Shown here one piece after another: positions 18,287 to 27,499 of a stretch of 64,000 nucleotides of DNA. Every line of letters begins with the position of its first letter. Position 1 is the stretch's first letter. A program made the translations under genes and the position numbers. The stretch is from Enterovirga rhinocerotis (GTDB lineage: Bacteria; Pseudomonadota; Alphaproteobacteria; Rhizobiales; Beijerinckiaceae): NCBI RefSeq assembly GCF_004363955.1, contig NZ_SNZR01000011.1, forward strand, positions 2,170,001 through 2,234,000. Reading direction: 5' to 3'. A model generated the notes under the pieces. That model saw only the letters and a list, made by a program, of their open reading frames with translations, did not search any database and was not told the DNA's origin.

Positions 18287-18345
18287 CACCCTCGCCTGGA
18301 GGGGGAGGGTCGACGGCGAAGCAGGCGCGGTGGGGTGAACCCCGC
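18287..18345 (+). repeat. Family-A repeat, partial copy
   Basis: CACCCTCGCCTGGAGGGGGA followed by GGGTCG and, after a short gap, CGGTGGGGTGAACCCCGCC. This matches the left half of the complete element at 51180-51328. It occupies the 228-bp gap between the SDHAF4-like gene and the Bug-type gene; nothing else is recognisable there apart from the ribosome binding site of the latter. Confidence 0.7.
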
Positions 18346-18489
18346 CTTCCTCGTCTTCGCCCTCCTCGAAGCTTGGACCGCGATCCTCGATCGGCCGGAG
18401 GCGGCCCCTCCGAAGGTCGGAGAATAGCTTCGGCAGGCGCTATGTCATGATCCGGCCCGCAAGAACCAAAGAGTTCGCGGGAGGACAAC

Positions 18490-19470
18490 GTGGATCTGAT
18501 CGGACGACGGACCTTCACGGCGGGAGCGGCCGCTGCGCTCCTTGGCGCACCGGCCATCGGCACGGCCTCGGCGCAGGCCAAATGGCCGGCCCGGCCGGTC
18601 CACTTCATCGTACCGCTGGCGCCCGGCGGCGCCATCGATTTCGTGGCCCGACAGTGCGGCGAGGTCATGTCGCGGCAGATCGGCCAGCAGGTGATCGTCG
18701 AGAACCGCACCGGCGCGGGCGGTACCATCGGCATGGATTCGGTGATGCGCGGCGAGCCGGACGGCTACGCCATCCTGATCGCCAACGACAACGCGGCGAG
18801 CGCGCCGCACGTCCTCAAGATGGCCTACGACTACACGAAGGTGCTAACGCCGGTGATCGATATCGGCCACCAGCCGCTCGTGCTCGGCGTCCATCCCTCC
18901 CTCGGCGTCAACACCGTTCAGGAATACATCGCCAAGGCCAAGGCGACGGGCGGGATCGGCTTCGCGTCCTCCGGCGTCGGCTCGAACCAGCACGTGCTCG
19001 GCGCGTGGTTCGCGAAGGAGGCCGGCATCAAGCTCGAACACATCCCCTATCGCGGCGCCGGTCAGGCCATCAACGACCTCATCGCCGGCCATGTGAAATC
19101 GGCGCTCCTCGGACCGACCGCCCTCATCCCCCATCACCTTGCCGGGTCGATCAAGATCATCGGCCAATCCACGGCCAAGCGCTCGACGGTCCTCCCGAAC
19201 ATCCCGACCTTCGACGAAAGCGGCCTGAAGGGCCTCAGCCTGGACGTCTGGTACGCGGCCTTCGCCCCGCCGAAGATGCCGGCCGAGTTGGTCAAGCAGG
19301 TCAACGCCGCCTTCGCCAAGGCGCTCGAGGACCCGAAGCTGCGCGACGCCTTCGCCAAGGGCATCATGGAGCCGACCGGCGGCACGCCCGAGCAACTCGG
19401 CGAGATGGCCCGCGCGGATTCTGCGAAATACGAGCGGCTGGTCCGGGAACTCGCCATCACCGGGAGCTGA
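18490..19470 (+). CDS. Tripartite tricarboxylate transporter substrate-binding protein (Bug family)
   Basis: A 326-residue periplasmic binding protein. The leader contains GRRTFTAGAAAALLG, a possible Tat twin-arginine signal, cleaved near ASAQA. The mature part has the Bug signatures PARPVHFIVPLAPGGAIDFV, VENRTGAGGTIGMD and IPYRGAGQAINDLIAGHV. Bug proteins bind carboxylates such as tricarboxylates, nicotinate or terephthalate. No TctA/TctB membrane partner is adjacent, which is common for this family. The start is GTG 18490, seven bases after GGGAGG. Confidence 0.9.
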   Translation: MDLIGRRTFTAGAAAALLGAPAIGTASAQAKWPARPVHFIVPLAPGGAIDFVARQCGEVMSRQIGQQVIVENRTGAGGTIGMDSVMRGEPDGYAILIANDNAASAPHVLKMAYDYTKVLTPVIDIGHQPLVLGVHPSLGVNTVQEYIAKAKATGGIGFASSGVGSNQHVLGAWFAKEAGIKLEHIPYRGAGQAINDLIAGHVKSALLGPTALIPHHLAGSIKIIGQSTAKRSTVLPNIPTFDESGLKGLSLDVWYAAFAPPKMPAELVKQVNAAFAKALEDPKLRDAFAKGIMEPTGGTPEQLGEMARADSAKYERLVRELAITGS

Positions 19471-19506
19471 AGGCTCCGCGGGTCGCGTGCTCGGGCGCGC
19501 GATCCT

Positions 19507-19629
19507 CTGGTGCGTGCTTCGCGACGGCGCTGCGCGCCCCCTCGGCATGACGCCGTGAGAGGAATCCACTGGCAGCGTCATGCTGAGGAGCCGGTCGCGT
19601 CGCGAGCGGCGTCTCGAAGCACGCACGAG
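19507..19629. repeat. Family-B palindromic repeat, two-armed copy
   Basis: The left arm TGGTGCGTGCTTCGCGACGG and the right arm GCGTCTCGAAGCACGCACGA are near-perfect inverted copies flanking a second inverted pair (CCTCGGCATGACG at about 19541-19553 and CGTCATGCTGAGG at about 19576-19588). The whole element is a nested palindrome between the Bug-type gene and the small RTX gene. Confidence 0.75.
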
Positions 19630-19765
19630 AGGTACGCGCAAAAGCCTCCGGCATGCCGGGGAGCGAGCCCTCAAAAAATTACGGATGCCGATGTCCGGAT
19701 GTCGCCGTCGATCCCGTCTCCCCTTGTAACCGGCCCCTCGGCCGGTGCCAGAAGGAGATGAGACG

Positions 19766-20506
19766 ATGGCGAAGATCCCGACCTCCGCGAAGGCCGCCAA
19801 GACGATGTCCTCGACGCTGTTCCAGAACGAGGACCTGAAGACGGTCGATCTCGGCACCATCGGCTTCAAGCCGAAGCCGATCAACGACGTCCAGTACGAC
19901 TACCATTACGGCACCGCCGGCAACGACCATATCGACGCCGGCGCCGGGCCCGACTACGTCACCGCGGGCGCCGGCAACGACTACATCCTCGCCGGCAACA
20001 ACAACAGCGACTGGTTCGGCTCGGGCAACGAGTTCACGGCCGGCGCGACGGTGCTCGACGGCGGCGCCGGGAACGACACGATCCAGGTCTGGGCCGATCG
20101 CGGTGCCTTCAGCATCATCACCGGCGACGGCGACGACCACGTCCTGATCTCGGACGACGCCGATTACGTCCGCATCGACAATTACGGCGATACCGGCAAT
20201 CTCGGGAAGGGCGACGTCTTCGAGTTCGGCATGGCCTTCTCCGGCAAGGCCGTGATCTGGAGCTTCGACCAGAACGACCGCGTCCACCTCAACGGCATCC
20301 ACACGGACGAGTCGAAGTACAGCGACTGGGTCGAGACCACGAGCGGCGGCACGACCTGGTTCAGCAACAATGTCACGGGCGGGGTGATCGAGGTCCAGCA
20401 CACACCCGGCGTCGACGTGACCAAGACCGGCGTCGACAATTTCGGTCCGACCGCGCAATTCCCGTATGGCGGCTGGCTGTACTTCGTGGATTGGCACATC
20501 GCCTGA
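19766..20506 (+). CDS. Small RTX-type calcium-binding protein
   Basis: 246 residues with no N-terminal signal. Glycine/Asp-rich RTX nonapeptide repeats occur around residues 38-75 (GTAGNDHIDAGAGPDYVTAG, AGNDYILAG) and 92-130 (LDGGAGNDTIQV, ITGDGDDHVLISDDADYV), which should form a calcium-binding parallel beta-roll. They are followed by a beta-rich C-terminal half ending FPYGGWLYFVDWHIA. RTX proteins usually leave the cell by type I secretion, but no ABC/MFP exporter is adjacent. The start at 19766 has AAGGAG at 19752-19757, preceded by a hairpin ACCGGCC/GGCCGGT (19729-19746). It carries no recognised enzymatic domain. Confidence 0.8.
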   Translation: MAKIPTSAKAAKTMSSTLFQNEDLKTVDLGTIGFKPKPINDVQYDYHYGTAGNDHIDAGAGPDYVTAGAGNDYILAGNNNSDWFGSGNEFTAGATVLDGGAGNDTIQVWADRGAFSIITGDGDDHVLISDDADYVRIDNYGDTGNLGKGDVFEFGMAFSGKAVIWSFDQNDRVHLNGIHTDESKYSDWVETTSGGTTWFSNNVTGGVIEVQHTPGVDVTKTGVDNFGPTAQFPYGGWLYFVDWHIA

Positions 20507-20521
20507 GGCCGCTCCGTCGGC

Positions 20522-20557
20522 CGAAACGAAAAAGGCCGGAGCTTTCGCCCCGGCCTT
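20522..20557 (-). terminator. Intrinsic terminator of icd
   Basis: On the minus strand AAGGCCGG, a 10-base loop and CCGGCCTT (pairing 20532-20539 with 20550-20557) are followed by TTTCGTTTCGG. The stem may also slow transcription from the convergent RTX gene, but the T-tract serves the icd side. Confidence 0.8.
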
Positions 20558-20580
20558 CGCCGTCGTCGGATGGATGCGCC

Positions 20581-21795
20581 TTACGCGGCCATCGCCTTCT
20601 TCAGGTTCTCGTCGATCTTGTCGAGGAAGCCCGTCGTCGAGAGCCACTTCTGGTCGGCGCCAACGAGGAGGGCGAGGTCCTTCGTCATGTGGCCCGACTC
20701 GACCGTGTCGATGCAGACCTTCTCGAGCGTGGTCGAGAAGTTGGCGAGCGCCTCGTTGCCGTCGAGCTTGGCGCGGTGCGCCAGACCGCGGGTCCAGGCG
20801 AAGACCGAGGCCATCGAGTTCGTCGAGGTCTCCTTGCCCTTCTGGTGCTCGCGGTAGTGCCGCGTGACGGTGCCGTGCGCGGCCTCGGCCTCGACCGTCT
20901 GGCCGTCCGGGGTCAGCAGCACGGAGGTCATGAGGCCGAGCGAGCCGAAGCCCTGCGCGGCCGTGTCGGACTGCACGTCGCCGTCATAGTTCTTGCAGGC
21001 CCAGACATAGCCGCCCGACCACTTGAGGCACGAGGCGACCATGTCGTCGATCAGCCGGTGCTCGTAATGGAGGCCCAGCGTCTTGAACTTCGCCGCGAAC
21101 TCGGCGTCGTAGACCTCCTGGAACAGATCCTTGAAGCGGCCGTCATAGACCTTGAGGATGGTGTTCTTGGTCGAGAGGTAGACGGGGTACTTGCGCGAGA
21201 GGCCGTAATTGAACGAGGCGCGGGCGAAGTCGCGGATCGAGTCGTCGAGGTTGTACATCGACATGGCGACGCCGGCGCCGGGGAACTTGAAGACCTCCTT
21301 CTCGATGACCGTGCCGTCCTCGCCCTCGAACTTGATGGTGAGGCGGCCCTTGCCGGGCACCTTGAAATCCGTCGCGCGGTACTGGTCGCCATAGGCGTGG
21401 CGGCCGATCACGAAGGGCTGCGTCCAGCCGGGAACGAGACGGGGCACGTTCTTGCAGATGATCGGCTCGCGGAAGATCGTGCCGCCCAGGATGTTGCGGA
21501 TCGTGCCGTTCGGCGACTTCCACATGTCCTTGAGCTTGAACTCCTCGACGCGGGCCTCGTCGGGGGTGATGGTCGCGCACTTGACGCCGACGCCGTACTT
21601 CTTGATCGCCTCGGCGGCGTCGATCGTGACCTGGTCGTTCGTCTGGTCCCGGAACTCGACGCCGAGATCGTAGTACTTCAGGTCGATGTCGAGATAGGGG
21701 TGGATCAGCTTGTCCTTGATGAGCTGCCAGATGATCCGGGTCATCTCGTCGCCGTCGAGTTCGACGACGGGGTTCGTCACCTTGATCTTCGCCAT
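20581..21795 (-). CDS. icd: NADP-dependent isocitrate dehydrogenase
   Basis: Oxidative decarboxylation of isocitrate to 2-oxoglutarate in the TCA cycle. The 404-residue protein is of the homodimeric type II class found in alphaproteobacteria and eukaryotes, opening [27 protein letters not shown]/isocitrate residues lie in [32 protein letters not shown]-like and [21 protein letters not shown] segments. The start at 21795 is the family start; an in-frame ATG at 21837 adds 14 unlikely residues. It has a well-formed terminator and appears monocistronic. Confidence 0.97.
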   Translation of the reverse strand: MAKIKVTNPVVELDGDEMTRIIWQLIKDKLIHPYLDIDLKYYDLGVEFRDQTNDQVTIDAAEAIKKYGVGVKCATITPDEARVEEFKLKDMWKSPNGTIRNILGGTIFREPIICKNVPRLVPGWTQPFVIGRHAYGDQYRATDFKVPGKGRLTIKFEGEDGTVIEKEVFKFPGAGVAMSMYNLDDSIRDFARASFNYGLSRKYPVYLSTKNTILKVYDGRFKDLFQEVYDAEFAAKFKTLGLHYEHRLIDDMVASCLKWSGGYVWACKNYDGDVQSDTAAQGFGSLGLMTSVLLTPDGQTVEAEAAHGTVTRHYREHQKGKETSTNSMASVFAWTRGLAHRAKLDGNEALANFSTTLEKVCIDTVESGHMTKDLALLVGADQKWLSTTGFLDKIDENLKKAMAA

Positions 21796-21970
21796 TGTCT
21801 CACCTGCAAGGGGCCGGCCCGGAACCGGGCCCGACATGAATGAATGACCGCCGAGGTTCGGCGCGCGGGCGGTTCATAGCGCGGGGCTTGCGCAGGGGGA
21901 AGGCGGACGGGTGCCTAAAGGCTCACCGCACGTGGATGGCGGCGGGATGCAGGAGTGAAGGGCGGGAGCG

Positions 21971-22078
21971 ATGAAAAGACACATGCGGTGGCATGCGAGC
22001 TCGCCGATGCGCTGGGCAGCGACCGGCATCCTTCTGGCGGTCATCGCATTGCTGGCGTTGACCGGCCTCGCCCCATGA
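21971..22078 (+). CDS. Tiny single-span membrane protein (35 aa)
   Basis: The frame from ATG 21971 encodes 35 residues: a basic N-terminus (MKRHMRWHASSPMRW) and one hydrophobic helix (ATGILLAVIALLALTGLAP). GGGAG lies just upstream, and its stop overlaps the ATG of the next small gene (ATGA at 22075-22078), which suggests coupled translation. I do not recognise a family. Typical of small inner-membrane proteins. Confidence 0.45.
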   Translation: MKRHMRWHASSPMRWAATGILLAVIALLALTGLAP

Positions 22079-22335
22079 GCGGCTCGGTCCCGCTGGCCTA
22101 CCAGGCCGCCCAGATCGTCACGGTGGTTGCAGGGGTGTCGGGGGCGGCCGTGACCGGATGGGCGATGGCCCGGACGCTGCGCGACGGGGTCGCCGAGACC
22201 CGGTTCGGCCGCGTCCCGCGAGACAGATATCCCCGATCGTATCGCGCCTTGGTGGCAGTCTACGGGATCGGGGTCGTCGTTCTGCTGTCCGCGGCCGCGG
22301 CAGGCGGCGCGCTGCTTCTCACGGGCGGTTCCTGA
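22075..22335 (+). CDS. Small two-span membrane protein (86 aa), uncharacterised
   Basis: 86 residues with two hydrophobic helices (about 9-30, AAQIVTVVAGVSGAAVTGWAM; and 58-80, VAVYGIGVVVLLSAAAAGGA) separated by a basic loop (RFGRVPRDRYPRSYR), predicted to lie in the inner membrane. The start ATG overlaps the stop of the 35-residue gene, so the two likely form a unit. No family recognised. Confidence 0.6.
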   Translation: MSGSVPLAYQAAQIVTVVAGVSGAAVTGWAMARTLRDGVAETRFGRVPRDRYPRSYRALVAVYGIGVVVLLSAAAAGGALLLTGGS

Positions 22336-22441
22336 TCCGCGAGGCCGGGGCGGCACAGACCGGCCGCACGGCAGCATCGGCACGCGCCACCGTCACGGCC
22401 GCGGAATGCGAGGCTTCGGGACGGCGGGGCGTGCCCACCCC

Positions 22442-23665
22442 TCACGCATCCACGTGCTTCATCACGATCGTCGCGTTCGTGCCGCCGAAGCCGAAGGAAT
22501 TCGACATCACGCAGCCGAGCTCGGCCCCGTCGACGCGCTTGCGGACGATCGGCATGTCGGCGAAGAGCGGGTCGATCTCCTCGATATTGGCGCTCTCGCA
22601 GATGAAGCCGTTCTGCATCATGAGCAGGGAGTAGATCGCCTCCTGCACGCCCGTCGCCCCGAGCGAATGGCCCGTGAGAGACTTCGTCGCCGAGATCGGC
22701 GGGCAGGCATCGCCCGCGCCGAAGACGGCGCGGATCGCCTCGATCTCCTTCTCGTCGCCGACGGGCGTCGAGGTGGCGTGGGGGTTGATGTAGGCGACCT
22801 TCGGGCCGACGCCCTGCAAGGCCATGCGCATGCAGCGCTCGGCGCCCTCGCCCGAAGGCGCCACCATGTCGTAGCCGTCCGAAGTCGCGCCGTAGCCGGC
22901 GATCTCGCCGTAGATGCGCGCGCCGCGCGCCTTGGCGTGTTCGAGTTCCTCGAGGACGAGCACGCCCGCCCCGCCCGCGATGACGAAGCCGTCGCGGTTC
23001 GCGTCGTAGGCGCGCGAGGCGCGGCCGGGCGTGTCGTTATATTTCGACGACATCGCACCCATCGCGTCGAACAGGACCGAGAGCGTCCAGTCGAGATCCT
23101 CGCAGCCGCCGGCGAAGACCACGTCCTGCTTGCCGTACTGGATCATCTCGTAGGCGTTGCCGATGCAATGATTCGACGTCGCGCAGGCCGACGAGATGGA
23201 ATAGTTCACGCCCTTGATTTTGAACCAGGTGGCGAGGGTCGCGGAGGCGGTCGAGGACATGGCCTTCGGCACCGCGAAGGGCCCGACGCGCTTCGGCCCC
23301 TTCGTCTCCGTGATATGGGCCGAATCGACGATCACGCGGGTCGAGGGTCCCCCCGAACCCATGATGATCCCGGTCCGCTCGTTGGAGACCTCGGACGGCT
23401 CGAGCCCCGAATCCTGGATCGCCTGGTCCATGGCGATGTGGTTCCAGGCCGTGCCGCCGCCGTGGAAGCGCATGGCGCGGCGGTCGACGATATCCTCGGC
23501 CTTGATGTCCGGGGCCCCGTGCACCTGGCAGCGGAAGCCCAGCCGCGCATAGTCCTCCGCCCGGCTGATCCCGGGTTTGGCCTCACGGAGCGAGGCCAGG
23601 ACCTCCTGCGTGTTGTTCCCGATGGACGACACGATGCCCATCCCGGTTACGACAACCCGCCTCAT
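22442..23665 (-). CDS. fabB: Beta-ketoacyl-ACP synthase I
   Basis: Condensing enzyme of type II fatty-acid synthesis. The 407-residue protein opens [19 protein letters not shown]. The Cys-His-His triad is C161 in [11 protein letters not shown], His in [12 protein letters not shown] and His in [11 protein letters not shown], and the C-terminal [11 protein letters not shown] loop is present. The sequence fits FabB rather than FabF (for example [21 protein letters not shown]). The frame is open far upstream, but the start at 23665 is the family consensus. fabA and fabI, its usual partners for unsaturated fatty-acid synthesis in rhizobia, are not adjacent here. Confidence 0.95.
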   Translation of the reverse strand: MRRVVVTGMGIVSSIGNNTQEVLASLREAKPGISRAEDYARLGFRCQVHGAPDIKAEDIVDRRAMRFHGGGTAWNHIAMDQAIQDSGLEPSEVSNERTGIIMGSGGPSTRVIVDSAHITETKGPKRVGPFAVPKAMSSTASATLATWFKIKGVNYSISSACATSNHCIGNAYEMIQYGKQDVVFAGGCEDLDWTLSVLFDAMGAMSSKYNDTPGRASRAYDANRDGFVIAGGAGVLVLEELEHAKARGARIYGEIAGYGATSDGYDMVAPSGEGAERCMRMALQGVGPKVAYINPHATSTPVGDEKEIEAIRAVFGAGDACPPISATKSLTGHSLGATGVQEAIYSLLMMQNGFICESANIEEIDPLFADMPIVRKRVDGAELGCVMSNSFGFGGTNATIVMKHVDA

Positions 23666-23817
23666 CGAGAACTCCTTCGCCCTTCCGGGCCCGCGCCCCA
23701 CGTAATGGTCCCCGAGCCGTTTCTCAACGTCCGACCCGCGCCCGCGTCCCTGCATCCACCGACGGCCGATGGCCAAGCGGGCGGCGGCAGCATAAATCGT
23801 CTTCGCGCGATCTGCGA

Positions 23818-24450
23818 ATGACGAGAGAACCCTTGCTCGCCCGCCAGCCACGCCGGCCCCCGGTCCCCCGAGACGGAATCGTCGATCTGCCCCGCGGCAA
23901 GATCGCCGCGATCGCCACCTATCTCGAACTTCACGCCCCGCCTCCCGCCGCGACCTCCAGGGCGCCTCTGCCCGGGCGCCTGGAGCGGCTGCGGGACGAC
24001 GTGCCGCGCTATCGCGCCCTCTATTCCCGCATCGGCGCACCCTGGCTGTGGTTCACGCGCGCCGTCCTCACCGACGCCGCCCTGCTGGCGCAGATCAGGC
24101 ATCCGGATGTCGAAGCCTTCGTCTATGTCGAGGACGGGGTCGACACGGCGCTGATCGAGATCGACATGCGCCGGGCCGGCGAAGGCGAGCTCGTCTTCTT
24201 CGGGCTCGTCCCCGAGGCCTGCGGCAGGGGCCTCGGCAGGGCGCTGCTGGCCGAGGCCGTGGCCCGCGCCTTCGCGCGCCCGATCAAACGTCTGTGGCTC
24301 CATACCTGCACGCTCGACCACCCGGCCGCGATGCCGCTCTATCTCCGCGCCGGCTTCCTGCCCTATCGGCGCGCGATCGAGATCGCCGACGATCCGCGCC
24401 TCGGCGGGTACCTGCCGCACGAGGCGGCTCCGAACTTCCCGATCCTCTGA
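23818..24450 (+). CDS. GNAT-family N-acetyltransferase
   Basis: 210 residues. The first 80 or so are a family-specific N-terminal region. The GNAT core follows with [20 protein letters not shown] (acetyl-CoA pyrophosphate loop, Q/RxxGxG/A-like), then [27 protein letters not shown] (motif B). The substrate is unknown. It is divergent from fabB and 22 bp upstream of the HpnN-like transporter, with which it may be transcribed. Confidence 0.88.
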   Translation: MTREPLLARQPRRPPVPRDGIVDLPRGKIAAIATYLELHAPPPAATSRAPLPGRLERLRDDVPRYRALYSRIGAPWLWFTRAVLTDAALLAQIRHPDVEAFVYVEDGVDTALIEIDMRRAGEGELVFFGLVPEACGRGLGRALLAEAVARAFARPIKRLWLHTCTLDHPAAMPLYLRAGFLPYRRAIEIADDPRLGGYLPHEAAPNFPIL

Positions 24451-24472
24451 CCGCACCTCCAGGACCATTCTC

Positions 24473-27106
24473 TTGCAGCGATCCTCCGAGACCGACGGCC
24501 ATCCGACGCCCTCGCCGACGACGCCCTCGCCGACGAGCCGCCTCGGCGGCGCCCTGGTCGGAGCCTCGATCCGCCACCCCTGGTTCGTGATCGTCCTGTC
24601 GCTCCTGCTGACGCTCGGCGGCGTCTACGTGGCGGCGACGCGCTTCGCCATCACCACGGAGACGAACCAGCTCATCGAGACCCACGACGCGTGGACACGC
24701 GACAAGATCACGTTCGAGGACGGCTTCCCCCAGCTCTCGAAACTGATCGTCGCGGTGGTTGACGGCGAGACGCCCGAGCTCGCCGATCGCGGGGCGGCAA
24801 AGCTGCTCGAAGCGCTGCGAGGAGCGCGCAACCCGGCCATCCTCTCCGCATGGCGTCCGGACGGCGGCCCCTTCTTCGACCGGAACGGGCTCCTTCTCCT
24901 CCCGCTCGACGAGGTCCGGGCGACAACCCAGGGCCTCGTCCAGCAGCAGGAACTGCTGCTCTCCCTCGCCGGCGATCCGACGCTCCGCGGCCTGCTGCGG
25001 CTGATCCAGCTCGGCGCCCAGCAGGGCGCGCTGGCCGATAACGCAGCCCTGCTCGACCAGGTCACCGCCACCGTGGACCGCGTCCTGGGCGGTCAGAAGG
25101 CCTGGCTCTCCTGGCAGGGTCTGATGTCGGGCAAGGCACCCGAAACGCGAGAGCTGCGGCGCTTCGTCCTCATCGACCCCGCCCTCGATTTCGACGCCCT
25201 CGAGCCGGCCGCTGTGGCGATCGGCGAGATCCGCGCCCAGATCGCCCGGAACGAGCTGACCCTCGAGAACGGCATCCGGGTCCGCCTGACCGGCTCCGCG
25301 CCGCTCGCGGACGAGGAATTCGCCACCGTCCGCGACGGCGCCCCGCTCCATCTCGGGCTGTCGGCGGTCGCGATCGCGGTCCTCCTCTTCTTCGCCCTGA
25401 AATCCGGCCGCGTGATCGCGGCCGTGCTGCTGACGACCTTCGCCGGGCTCGTCATGACGATCGCGCTCGGCCTCCTGATGGTCGGGCGCTTCAACGTGAT
25501 CTCGGTCTCGGTCGCTGCCCTGTTCCTCGGGCTCGGGGTCGATTTCGGCATCCAGGTCGCGGTCCGCTACCGCGACGAGCGCCACAAGTTCGACGACGTG
25601 AGGGAGGCCCTCAGGCGATCCGGTCGCGGCATCGGCTGGTCCCTGATGCTGGCTGCCATGTCGCTGCTGGCGGGCTTCTTCTCGTTCCTGCCGACCTCCT
25701 TCAAGGGCGTCTCGGAACTCGGCCTCATCACCGGCGTCGGCATGATCGTCGCCTTCCTGTCGAGCCTGACGCTCCTGCCCGCGCTGATCGCGGTGATGAA
25801 GCCGCCGGGCGAGCCGGACACGGTCGAGAGCCCTCGCCTCGCCGCCATCGATCATTGGATCCTGCGCAACCGCAAGCTCGTCATCGGCGCCTCGGTCCTG
25901 CTCGTCGCGGCGGGCCTCCCCTTTCTGCTCAAGATCGAGTTCGACGCGAACCCGATGCATCTGCGCAGCGAGAAGACCGAGGGCGTCGCGACCTTCCTCG
26001 ACCTCACGCGCACGCCGGGCCAGACGCCGAACACCATCGCCGTCGTGGCCGCCGACCTCGCCGCCGTGGGCCCGCTCTCCGACCGGCTCTCCGCCCTGCC
26101 GGAAGTCGCGCAGGTGATCTCGATCCAGACCTTCCTGCCGGCGGATCAGGACGAGAAGCTCGCCCTGATCCGGAAGGCGGCCGAGGAACTCGTCGCCCTG
26201 ACCGATCCGCCGCCGGCCGTCGCCGCGCCGAGCGACGAGGAGATCGTGACCGCGCTCCGCCGCACCGCCACCGCCCTCGAGGCCAAGGCGAAGCCGGGCG
26301 ATCCGCAGGCCCGCCTCGCCGCCGCCTTCACCCGCCTCGCCGATGCAACGCCGGCGACGCGGCAGGCCGCGGCCGTCGCCCTGGTCGGCGACCTCCCGGC
26401 CCTGTTCGAGCGGCTGAGGCTGATGCTCGCGCCCGAGCGGATCACCGTCGACACCCTGCCGGAGGACATCCGGCGCGACTGGCTCTCCGACAAGGGCGCC
26501 GCGCGGATCGACGTCACGCCGAAGGGCGACGCCAACGACAACGCGGTGCTGGAACGCTTCAGCGACGCGGTGCGCGCGGTCGCGCCGAATGCCTCCGGCC
26601 CGCCGATCGAGGTGGTCGAGGCCGGGCGCGTCATCGGCCAGTCCTTCGTGATCGCGGGCTCGCTCGCCCTCGCGGCGATCTTCGTGATCCTGACGATCGC
26701 CCTCAGGAACCCGTTCGACGTCGCGCTGACGCTCGGCCCGCTCGTGATCGCGACGCTGCTGACGCTGGAGACGGCCTATCTCATCGGCATGCCGCTCAAC
26801 CTCGCCAACATCATCGCCTTGCCGCTGATGCTGGCGGTCGGCGTCAATTTCCACATCTACTACATGATCGCCTGGCGGGACGGCATGACCGACATGCTGG
26901 CCTCGAGCCTGACGCGGGCGATCTTCTTCTCCTCGCTCGTGACGGGAATCGCCTTCGGCAGCCTCTGGCTCTCGAAGCACCCCGGCACCGCGAGCATGGG
27001 CAAGCTGCTGACGATCTCTCTCGTCTACACGCTGCTGGCGGCCTTCATCGCGGTGCCGGCCTTCCTCGGGCCGCCGCGACAGCATCGGAACAAGACATCG
27101 GAGTGA
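24473..27106 (+). CDS. hpnN: MMPL/RND transporter, HpnN-like hopanoid exporter
   Basis: 877 residues, inner membrane, two MMPL/RND repeats. Each has one helix, a large periplasmic domain and a bundle of five helices (first bundle about 290-450, second about 720-870). Signatures are VSVAALFLGLGVDFGIQVAVRYRDE in the first bundle and NIIALPLMLAVGVNFHIYYMIAW in the second, typical of HpnN, which moves hopanoids to the outer membrane in Rhodopseudomonas. An hpnP-like gene 0.4 kb downstream supports this. The start is TTG 24473, with a weak AGGA upstream. Direct substrate evidence is lacking. Confidence 0.85.
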   Translation: MQRSSETDGHPTPSPTTPSPTSRLGGALVGASIRHPWFVIVLSLLLTLGGVYVAATRFAITTETNQLIETHDAWTRDKITFEDGFPQLSKLIVAVVDGETPELADRGAAKLLEALRGARNPAILSAWRPDGGPFFDRNGLLLLPLDEVRATTQGLVQQQELLLSLAGDPTLRGLLRLIQLGAQQGALADNAALLDQVTATVDRVLGGQKAWLSWQGLMSGKAPETRELRRFVLIDPALDFDALEPAAVAIGEIRAQIARNELTLENGIRVRLTGSAPLADEEFATVRDGAPLHLGLSAVAIAVLLFFALKSGRVIAAVLLTTFAGLVMTIALGLLMVGRFNVISVSVAALFLGLGVDFGIQVAVRYRDERHKFDDVREALRRSGRGIGWSLMLAAMSLLAGFFSFLPTSFKGVSELGLITGVGMIVAFLSSLTLLPALIAVMKPPGEPDTVESPRLAAIDHWILRNRKLVIGASVLLVAAGLPFLLKIEFDANPMHLRSEKTEGVATFLDLTRTPGQTPNTIAVVAADLAAVGPLSDRLSALPEVAQVISIQTFLPADQDEKLALIRKAAEELVALTDPPPAVAAPSDEEIVTALRRTATALEAKAKPGDPQARLAAAFTRLADATPATRQAAAVALVGDLPALFERLRLMLAPERITVDTLPEDIRRDWLSDKGAARIDVTPKGDANDNAVLERFSDAVRAVAPNASGPPIEVVEAGRVIGQSFVIAGSLALAAIFVILTIALRNPFDVALTLGPLVIATLLTLETAYLIGMPLNLANIIALPLMLAVGVNFHIYYMIAWRDGMTDMLASSLTRAIFFSSLVTGIAFGSLWLSKHPGTASMGKLLTISLVYTLLAAFIAVPAFLGPPRQHRNKTSE

Positions 27107-27109
27107 GCC

Positions 27110-27397
27110 GTGCCCCTCAAGACGACCCCCTTCGAGCCTGAGATGTATTTCACCGATCCCGCGGACCAGCTGGATCTGCTGCGCGACGCCTTCGCCACAG
27201 GCGATGCGGGCACCATCGCCGACGCCCTCGGCATCGTCGCGCGCGTCAATGGCGTCGCCAGCACGGCCGAGGCCGCCAGCGTCTCGCGCATGGTCCTCGA
27301 CAAGGGACTGACCAAGGGCGGCGATCCGAAACTCTCGACGCTCCTCGGCGTTCTGAAGGCTGCCGGATTCGAATTGACGGTGGCGCCGCTCCGCTGA
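27110..27397 (+). CDS. Orphan addiction-module antidote (HigA/HTH-type)
   Basis: 95 residues resembling the 'putative addiction module antidote' family: LKTTPFEPEMYFTDPADQLDLLRDAFATGD then a helix-turn-helix (ADALGIVARVNGVASTAEAASVSRMVLDKGLTKGGDPKLSTLLGVLKAAGFELTV). These antidotes normally follow a RelE/HigB-like toxin. Here the upstream gene is hpnN and no toxin is present on either side. GTG start at 27110, three bases after the hpnN stop. It may act as a plain DNA-binding regulator of the adjacent hopanoid genes, but that is speculation. Confidence 0.8.
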   Translation: MPLKTTPFEPEMYFTDPADQLDLLRDAFATGDAGTIADALGIVARVNGVASTAEAASVSRMVLDKGLTKGGDPKLSTLLGVLKAAGFELTVAPLR

Positions 27398-27471
27398 GGC
27401 GCAGCTCCGCGAGGTCCACCGGGTCGCATTGACGGCGGACGCCCGCCGCGCTCTCCTGGGCGGGGCGAAAC

Positions 27472-27488
27472 GGGCCGATCATCGGCCC
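27472..27488. promoter_or_regulatory. 17-bp perfect palindrome just upstream of hpnP
   Basis: GGGCCGATCATCGGCCC is a perfect inverted repeat (8-bp arms, central C at 27480), ending two bases before the GGAG ribosome binding site of hpnP (27491-27494). It could be an operator, for instance for the upstream HTH antidote protein, or an RNA hairpin hiding the ribosome binding site. No EcfG-type GGAAC-N16-GTT promoter is visible in the 100 bp before hpnP. Confidence 0.35.
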
Positions 27489-27499
27489 CGGAGATCGCT

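Noticed and set aside
24284-27085. 933-codon minus-strand open frame opposite hpnN
   Set aside because: Arg/Asp/Glu/Gln-rich low-complexity translation with no motif; a mirror of the plus-strand transporter's third-position GC bias.
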